A stretch of DNA of 9,830 nt. It comes from Campylobacterota bacterium (GTDB taxonomy: Bacteria; Campylobacterota; Campylobacteria; Campylobacterales; Sulfurospirillaceae). Made by a program: the position numbers and the translations under genes. Each line of letters opens with the position of its first letter. Within the stretch, counting starts at the first letter, position 1. This document shows, piece after piece, positions 6,455 to 9,830 of this stretch. The DNA lies in assembly GCA_009930355.1 (NCBI GenBank), contig RZYK01000065.1:1-9830 (forward strand), given 5' to 3'. The notes under the pieces are model-generated. The model saw only the letters and a list, made by a program, of their open reading frames with translations, had not been told where the DNA came from and ran no database searches.

Positions 6455-7517
6455 TTTTTTGCTCCTTATCTTTAAGCTGACCGCAGGCTGCGCTGATGTC
6501 TAAGCCTTTGGATTGGCGAATGGTGCACAAAACTCCATGGTCGACAAGATACTGTTGGAAAGCAACCATGTCTTTAACCAAAGGTCTATCAAATTCACTA
6601 CCCAAATGTGGATTAAAATAAATCAAATTGACTTTCGCTTTTATGCCATGTAGGAGCTTCACCAGCTTCTTTGCACTTCTTTGGTCATCATTGAGCCCTT
6701 TCATGACCAAATACTCAAACATGACCCGTTTACGTGCGTCTATGGGGAATGCTTTTACGGCATTGATGATGGATTCAATATTATAGGCTTTGTTGATTGG
6801 CATCAGCTTTTCTCTAAGTTCATCATCTACGGCATGGAGTGAGATAGCCAACAAGATACCTAAATCCATTTTGCCTAATTTTTCAATTTGAGCACTAAGC
6901 CCACTGGTTGAAATGGTTTGTCTTCGTGGGGAGATAGAAAGACCATCAAGATCATTAAAAATACGTACAGCTTTGCTCACGTTAGTAAGATTGTCAAGTG
7001 GCTCACCCATTCCCATATAGACGATATTTACACGTCTATTCTCAGCGATAGCATTGTCTCTTTTAATCATTAAAACTTGTGATGTTATTTCGCCTGCACT
7101 TAGATTTCGTTTGAAACCACTTTTACCTGTCAAACAAAATGCACAGCCAATTTTACACCCCACTTGTGAAGAGATACAAATAGTGTAGCGTGTATGGTGA
7201 ACAAGCTTACCCTCTTCGTCGGTTTGCTCTTGTTTCATAGGGAGTAAGACAGCTTCAACGGTTTGATTATCTTTTAGCGCAAAAAGATATTTTTTACTTC
7301 CATCACAACTCTCTTCAATAGTAACAATTCGTAAAGGGTCAAGATAATACTTCTGAGTGAGTTGCTCTTTAAGTTCTTTGGGTAAATTTTTCATCTCATC
7401 AAAGGATGTGACATATTTTTGATAGAGCCATTGATAAATCTGTTTGGCTCTAAAAGCAGGTTTGATAACTTCAGATAACTCTTCTTTTGATAAATCAAAT
7501 ATATTTTCTTTTTCCAT
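6441..7517 (-). CDS. rlmN: 23S rRNA (A2503-C2)/tRNA (A37-C2) methyltransferase RlmN
   Basis: This 358-residue radical-SAM enzyme methylates C2 of A2503 in 23S rRNA, and A37 in some tRNAs, supporting translational accuracy. The 4Fe-4S cluster motif is C121-x3-C125-x2-C128 in VGCKIGCAFC, as in the RlmN/Cfr family. The methyl-carrying C345 (in ISAACGQL) and C114 (in YTICISS) correspond to C355 and C118 of E. coli RlmN. MGMGEPL (168-174) is the SAM-binding GEP motif, and E88 in VEAVLLP matches the conserved N-terminal glutamate. The length is normal and context points to RlmN, not Cfr. The ATG follows the upstream gene's stop by six bases, and its GAGGA site overlaps that stop, so it is translated from the hisF operon message. 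Confidence 0.96.
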   Translation of the reverse strand: MEKENIFDLSKEELSEVIKPAFRAKQIYQWLYQKYVTSFDEMKNLPKELKEQLTQKYYLDPLRIVTIEESCDGSKKYLFALKDNQTVEAVLLPMKQEQTDEEGKLVHHTRYTICISSQVGCKIGCAFCLTGKSGFKRNLSAGEITSQVLMIKRDNAIAENRRVNIVYMGMGEPLDNLTNVSKAVRIFNDLDGLSISPRRQTISTSGLSAQIEKLGKMDLGILLAISLHAVDDELREKLMPINKAYNIESIINAVKAFPIDARKRVMFEYLVMKGLNDDQRSAKKLVKLLHGIKAKVNLIYFNPHLGSEFDRPLVKDMVAFQQYLVDHGVLCTIRQSKGLDISAACGQLKDKEQKNDSA

Positions 7518-7523
7518 AATTCC

Positions 7524-8072
7524 TCAAATTTTCATATTTTTTTCTACATGTAATGTGATTAATTCTCTTGCTTTTGCATGATTTTTTAGAAAATCATCGT
7601 GTGCATTTTTATTACAATAATTGGTAATAACAAACAAACCAGAACAGGGTAGATTGAAATGGTTTGCGACACTTAAGATAGAGAAAAACTCCATATTTTC
7701 AATATCTATAGCATTTTCCAACATTTTTTTTGCTAACACTTCGTTTGTAGTAATGTAATTGCTTGAATTGACATTGACCAAAGGATGAGTTGTTCCACGT
7801 GAAACATGAGGAATTTTTGCTTCTATTGTCGTTTGCAAAGGTGTATAACAATTATCTTGTAAAAAAGACAATTCAATATTACTGGCATTGTGACTTAAGA
7901 GAATATCAAGAGGGGCAAATTTTCCATAACTCCCCGCAGTTCCTACAAAAAATAAAAAAGCAGGTTTTTCTTCTAAAATATATTGTGTAAGCGTTATAGC
8001 ACTTTCCACTAAACCCACACCAACTGGTTTTGCAAAGTCAAATGTTTCATTTCGTCCAGCACATATAATCAT
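7524..8072 (-). CDS. short nucleoside phosphorylase/nucleosidase-like protein
   Basis: This 182-residue protein resembles the purine nucleoside phosphorylase/MTA-SAH nucleosidase (PNP_UDP_1) superfamily. It shows the GTAGS glycine motif (44-48) after a hydrophobic strand, ENME (125-128) matching the ribose-binding Met-Glu of MTA/SAH nucleosidase, and VITNYCNKNAHDDF (148-161) at the purine-binding loop. The last loop has N151 where E. coli MTA/SAH nucleosidase has the catalytic Asp (D197), and the protein is some 45 residues shorter than typical, missing the first strand region. It may be a base-specific relative, a futalosine-type hydrolase or an inactive form. The start is firm: it overlaps the hisF stop as ATGA. 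A perfect parS-type site lies inside (7791-7806), and a CTACATGTAA copy near the end encodes Leu-His-Val. Confidence 0.7.
   Translation of the reverse strand: MIICAGRNETFDFAKPVGVGLVESAITLTQYILEEKPAFLFFVGTAGSYGKFAPLDILLSHNASNIELSFLQDNCYTPLQTTIEAKIPHVSRGTTHPLVNVNSSNYITTNEVLAKKMLENAIDIENMEFFSILSVANHFNLPCSGLFVITNYCNKNAHDDFLKNHAKARELITLHVEKNMKI
7544..7553. repeat. YTACATGTAA palindrome, copy 6 (near 3' end of the nucleoside phosphorylase-like gene)
   Basis: CTACATGTAA on the plus strand, TTACATGTAG on the coding strand. Read in frame it is TTA CAT GTA, Leu-His-Val (residues 174-176). Confidence 0.7.
7791..7806. promoter_or_regulatory. parS-type ParB-binding site, copy B
   Basis: TGTTCCACGTGAAACA, identical to the site at 5471-5486 and a full match to the parS consensus. 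Here it lies on the antisense strand of the nucleoside phosphorylase-like gene and contributes to codons for His-Val-Ser-Arg-Gly-Thr. That is a different peptide from copy A, so protein conservation cannot explain the shared 16-mer. Confidence 0.85.
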
Positions 8073-8827
8073 AATCTCACCGCAATTCCCTCAGCTTTGA
8101 GGTAATGTTTTAAATCCATAATATCAATCTCTTTAAAGTGAAAAATGGAGGCAGCCAGTGCTGCATCTGCACCATTAACGAAGGCTTCTTTAATATGTTC
8201 CATGCTTCCCGCTCCACCACTAGCAATCACAGGGATATTGAGCATAGAACTCATTTGAGAGGTTAGAGGAATATCATAGCCATTTTTAGCACCATCGCAA
8301 TCCATAGAGGTTAAAAGAATTTCTCCAGCACCTCGCTCAGCAGCCTCTTTTGCCCACGTCAAAGCATCTAACCCTGTATCAATCCGTCCACCATTGATAA
8401 AAACATGCCACGAATCACCCATACGTTTTGCATCAATGGCTACCACGATACATTGTGAACCAAAACGTTTTGCCGCTTGATTAATAAAATCAGGATTTGC
8501 AATAGCTGGAGAGTTAATACTGACTTTATCACACCCTACATGTAAAAGTTTATAAATATCATCTAAGGTTCGAATGCCTCCCCCAACTGTCAAAGGGATG
8601 AAAACTTCACGGGCTACTTTCTCAACAATATCAACAATCGTTCCCCTGCCCTCATGGCTTGCGGTGATGTCTAAAAATGTAAGTTCATCCGCACCTTCAT
8701 CGTTATAGCGTTTTGCAATTTCAACAGGATCTCCCGCATCTTTAAGTCCTACAAAATTAACGCCTTTGACAACACGACCATTTTTAACATCCAAACAGGG
8801 GATAATACGTTTCGCAAAATGCTCCAT
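8069..8827 (-). CDS. hisF: imidazole glycerol phosphate synthase, cyclase subunit HisF
   Basis: This 252-residue (beta/alpha)8-barrel protein forms, with the glutaminase HisH, the enzyme that turns PRFAR and ammonia into imidazole glycerol phosphate and AICAR in histidine synthesis. The N-terminus RIIPCLDVKNGRVVKG is diagnostic, with catalytic D13, and the second catalytic Asp is D132 in VVAIDAKR (D11 and D130 in Thermotoga). Phosphate-binding loops are seen as TVGGGIRT (80-87) and IASGGAGS (201-208). The length is normal. hisH is not adjacent. It leads the leftward operon hisF, nucleoside phosphorylase-like gene, rlmN, small ORF, with its TGA overlapping the next start by four bases. Its AICAR by-product feeds purine synthesis downstream of the purB-catalysed step, though purB is in a separate unit. 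Confidence 0.97.
   Translation of the reverse strand: MEHFAKRIIPCLDVKNGRVVKGVNFVGLKDAGDPVEIAKRYNDEGADELTFLDITASHEGRGTIVDIVEKVAREVFIPLTVGGGIRTLDDIYKLLHVGCDKVSINSPAIANPDFINQAAKRFGSQCIVVAIDAKRMGDSWHVFINGGRIDTGLDALTWAKEAAERGAGEILLTSMDCDGAKNGYDIPLTSQMSSMLNIPVIASGGAGSMEHIKEAFVNGADAALAASIFHFKEIDIMDLKHYLKAEGIAVRL
8536..8545. repeat. YTACATGTAA palindrome, copy 7 (inside hisF)
   Basis: CTACATGTAA on the plus strand, TTACATGTAG on the coding strand. In the hisF frame it is TTA CAT GTA, Leu-His-Val (residues 95-97). Confidence 0.7.
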
Positions 8828-8976
8828 AACGTCTCTTCTTTTAGTAAATTAAGTTAAAAAATGATAGCGAAAGAATTAAAAAAAACTTCTGAAAATCTTA
8901 AGCACACTCTAAACTAACAAGTTTATAAGTAAAGATTGAATATAATAACCCAAACTTAGAAAATATAGGGTGCAAA
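8828..8976. promoter_or_regulatory. divergent promoter region, hisF versus rsmA
   Basis: This 149-bp gap separates divergent genes. For rsmA a perfect TATAAT lies at 8941-8946, 30 bases before the TTG start. For hisF, TATCAT on the minus strand (8861-8866) follows a T-rich tract (an A-run on the plus strand near 8878-8885), as in Campylobacterota promoters that lack a clear -35 box. No attenuator, T-box or histidine leader peptide is visible. Confidence 0.5.
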
Positions 8977-9825
8977 TTGATAGAAGCAAAAAAGAAATTT
9001 GGCCAAAATTTTTTAAAAGATACAACCGTTGTAAGTAAAATCATCCAATCGATGCCCCATAATAATAGGAAACTGATTGAAATTGGGCCTGGATTAGGTG
9101 ATTTGACGCAAGCGCTGTTAAGGGTAAAACCTGTAACGGCCTATGAAGTCGATGAGGACTTATGCGTTTATTTGAGAAATAAATATGCGACGAAGATAGC
9201 AGAAGGGCAATTGACATTGGTGAAAACCGATGTTTTAAAGCAATTTGAAAAAGGATCGCTCTGTGAGGAGCCTTACGATTTGGTTGCTAATTTGCCCTAC
9301 TATATTGCTACGACAATTATTTTGGAAGCTTTAGAAGACCAGAATTGCAAATCAATGATTGTAATGGTTCAAAAAGAAGTGGCGGAGAAATTTGCTGCAC
9401 TTCCAAAAACAAAAGAGTTTACCTCTTTGGCGATTTTGGCACAAAGTGTTGGGACGGCTACCATACTTTTTGATGTATCTCCAGAATCGTTTGAACCACA
9501 ACCTAAAGTGGTGTCGTCTATTCTCAAAATTGACAAACAAACAGAGTTTGTTGATGGAAAATTTTCTGGTATTTTTGAAAATAATGAACAATTGCAAAAG
9601 TTTAAAAAGTATTTGCGATGTTCGTTTCAAAGTCCTAGGAAAACTTGGTTGAGAAATATCTCTTCTGAGTTTGATAAATCGTGTGTTTTACATGTAATGC
9701 ACGAACAAAATCTTCCAGAAACGATTCGTCCTCACGAAATTGGCGTCTTGTCTCATCATCTACTATTTAAAACATTAAGGTTGAATGATGCAAGAAAACG
9801 AAGTAACGCAACAACAAAACAGTAA
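8977..9825 (+). CDS. rsmA: 16S rRNA (A1518/A1519-N6) dimethyltransferase
   Basis: This 282-residue SAM-dependent enzyme (RsmA, also KsgA) dimethylates two adjacent adenines in the 3' terminal hairpin of 16S rRNA during small-subunit assembly. Motifs run in the family order: KKKFGQNFLKD (5-15), SAM-binding EIGPGLGDLT (35-44), acidic VDED (58-61), catalytic NLPYY (105-109), VQKEVAEK (131-138), and the C-terminal SFEPQPKV (171-178). The start is TTG, with AGGG about 7 bases upstream. The next residues match the usual N-terminus of the family, and no ATG is available before the GQNFL motif. Its 3' end overlaps the next gene by about 40 bases. A TTACATGTAA copy at 9688-9697 encodes Leu-His-Val. 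Confidence 0.96.
   Translation: MIEAKKKFGQNFLKDTTVVSKIIQSMPHNNRKLIEIGPGLGDLTQALLRVKPVTAYEVDEDLCVYLRNKYATKIAEGQLTLVKTDVLKQFEKGSLCEEPYDLVANLPYYIATTIILEALEDQNCKSMIVMVQKEVAEKFAALPKTKEFTSLAILAQSVGTATILFDVSPESFEPQPKVVSSILKIDKQTEFVDGKFSGIFENNEQLQKFKKYLRCSFQSPRKTWLRNISSEFDKSCVLHVMHEQNLPETIRPHEIGVLSHHLLFKTLRLNDARKRSNATTKQ
9688..9697. repeat. YTACATGTAA palindrome, copy 8 (inside rsmA)
   Basis: Perfect TTACATGTAA. In the rsmA frame it is TTA CAT GTA, Leu-His-Val (residues 238-240). Confidence 0.8.
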
Positions 9826-9830
9826 CGAAA
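9788..9830 (+). CDS. rnj: start of a gene cut by the window edge, probably ribonuclease J
   Basis: An ATG inside the end of rsmA, in another frame, has TAAGG 7 bases upstream and opens a frame running off the right edge: MQENEVTQQQNSNE, a polar, disordered-looking N-terminus. A second in-frame ATG sits one codon earlier (9785) but is close to the ribosome binding site. The identity is inferred from context: in Campylobacter and Helicobacter rsmA is followed by rnj, and Helicobacter RNase J has a long polar N-terminal extension. The visible residues alone do not show the function. The overlap with rsmA implies translational coupling. Confidence 0.55.
   Translation, partial: MQENEVTQQQNSNE

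Overview
The window is a compact, AT-rich stretch of bacterial chromosome. Its proteins look like those of Campylobacterota (Epsilonproteobacteria), most likely Sulfurospirillum or a close relative. That assignment rests on protein style, low G+C, the gene order (FAH-family protein, RluA-family synthase, purB, nrdA, which I recall as also adjacent in Campylobacter jejuni) and the rsmA followed by probable rnj arrangement. It is inference from memory, not a database match. Every gene is a core or housekeeping gene. I see no phage, insertion sequence, CRISPR array, toxin system, tRNA or rRNA.

Layout. Positions 1-218 are non-coding. A leftward unit follows (read from 4677 down to 219): purB (adenylosuccinate lyase), nrdA (ribonucleotide reductase large subunit, coupled to purB by a 1-base overlap) and an aspartate/glutamate-racemase-family gene. 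A 117-bp divergent promoter region separates it from a rightward pair: an RluA-family rRNA pseudouridine synthase (TTG start) and a fumarylacetoacetate-hydrolase-family enzyme 1 base later. That pair converges on a leftward operon (8827 down to 6356): hisF, a short nucleoside phosphorylase-like gene, rlmN, and a 32-codon single-membrane-segment ORF overlapping the rlmN stop. The convergent junction holds a 36-bp palindromic structure. After a 149-bp divergent region, rsmA (TTG start) runs rightward and overlaps the start of a gene cut by the window edge, probably rnj.

Functions. The genes serve purine synthesis and dNTP supply (purB, nrdA), histidine synthesis (hisF), and rRNA modification and processing (RluA-family synthase, rlmN, rsmA, probably rnj). 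Three accessory enzymes (racemase, FAH, nucleoside phosphorylase-like) have uncertain substrates.

The non-genic signals are the most interesting part. (1) Two identical perfect parS-type sites (TGTTCCACGTGAAACA) lie 2.3 kb apart inside two coding regions, suggesting an origin-proximal ParB loading zone. (2) A palindrome, YTACATGTAA, occurs eight times. Every ACATGT in the window is part of it, and all five copies inside genes are read in the same frame as Leu-His-Val. Two intergenic copies combine into a larger perfect inverted repeat. This looks like a genome-wide repeated palindrome whose role I cannot name.
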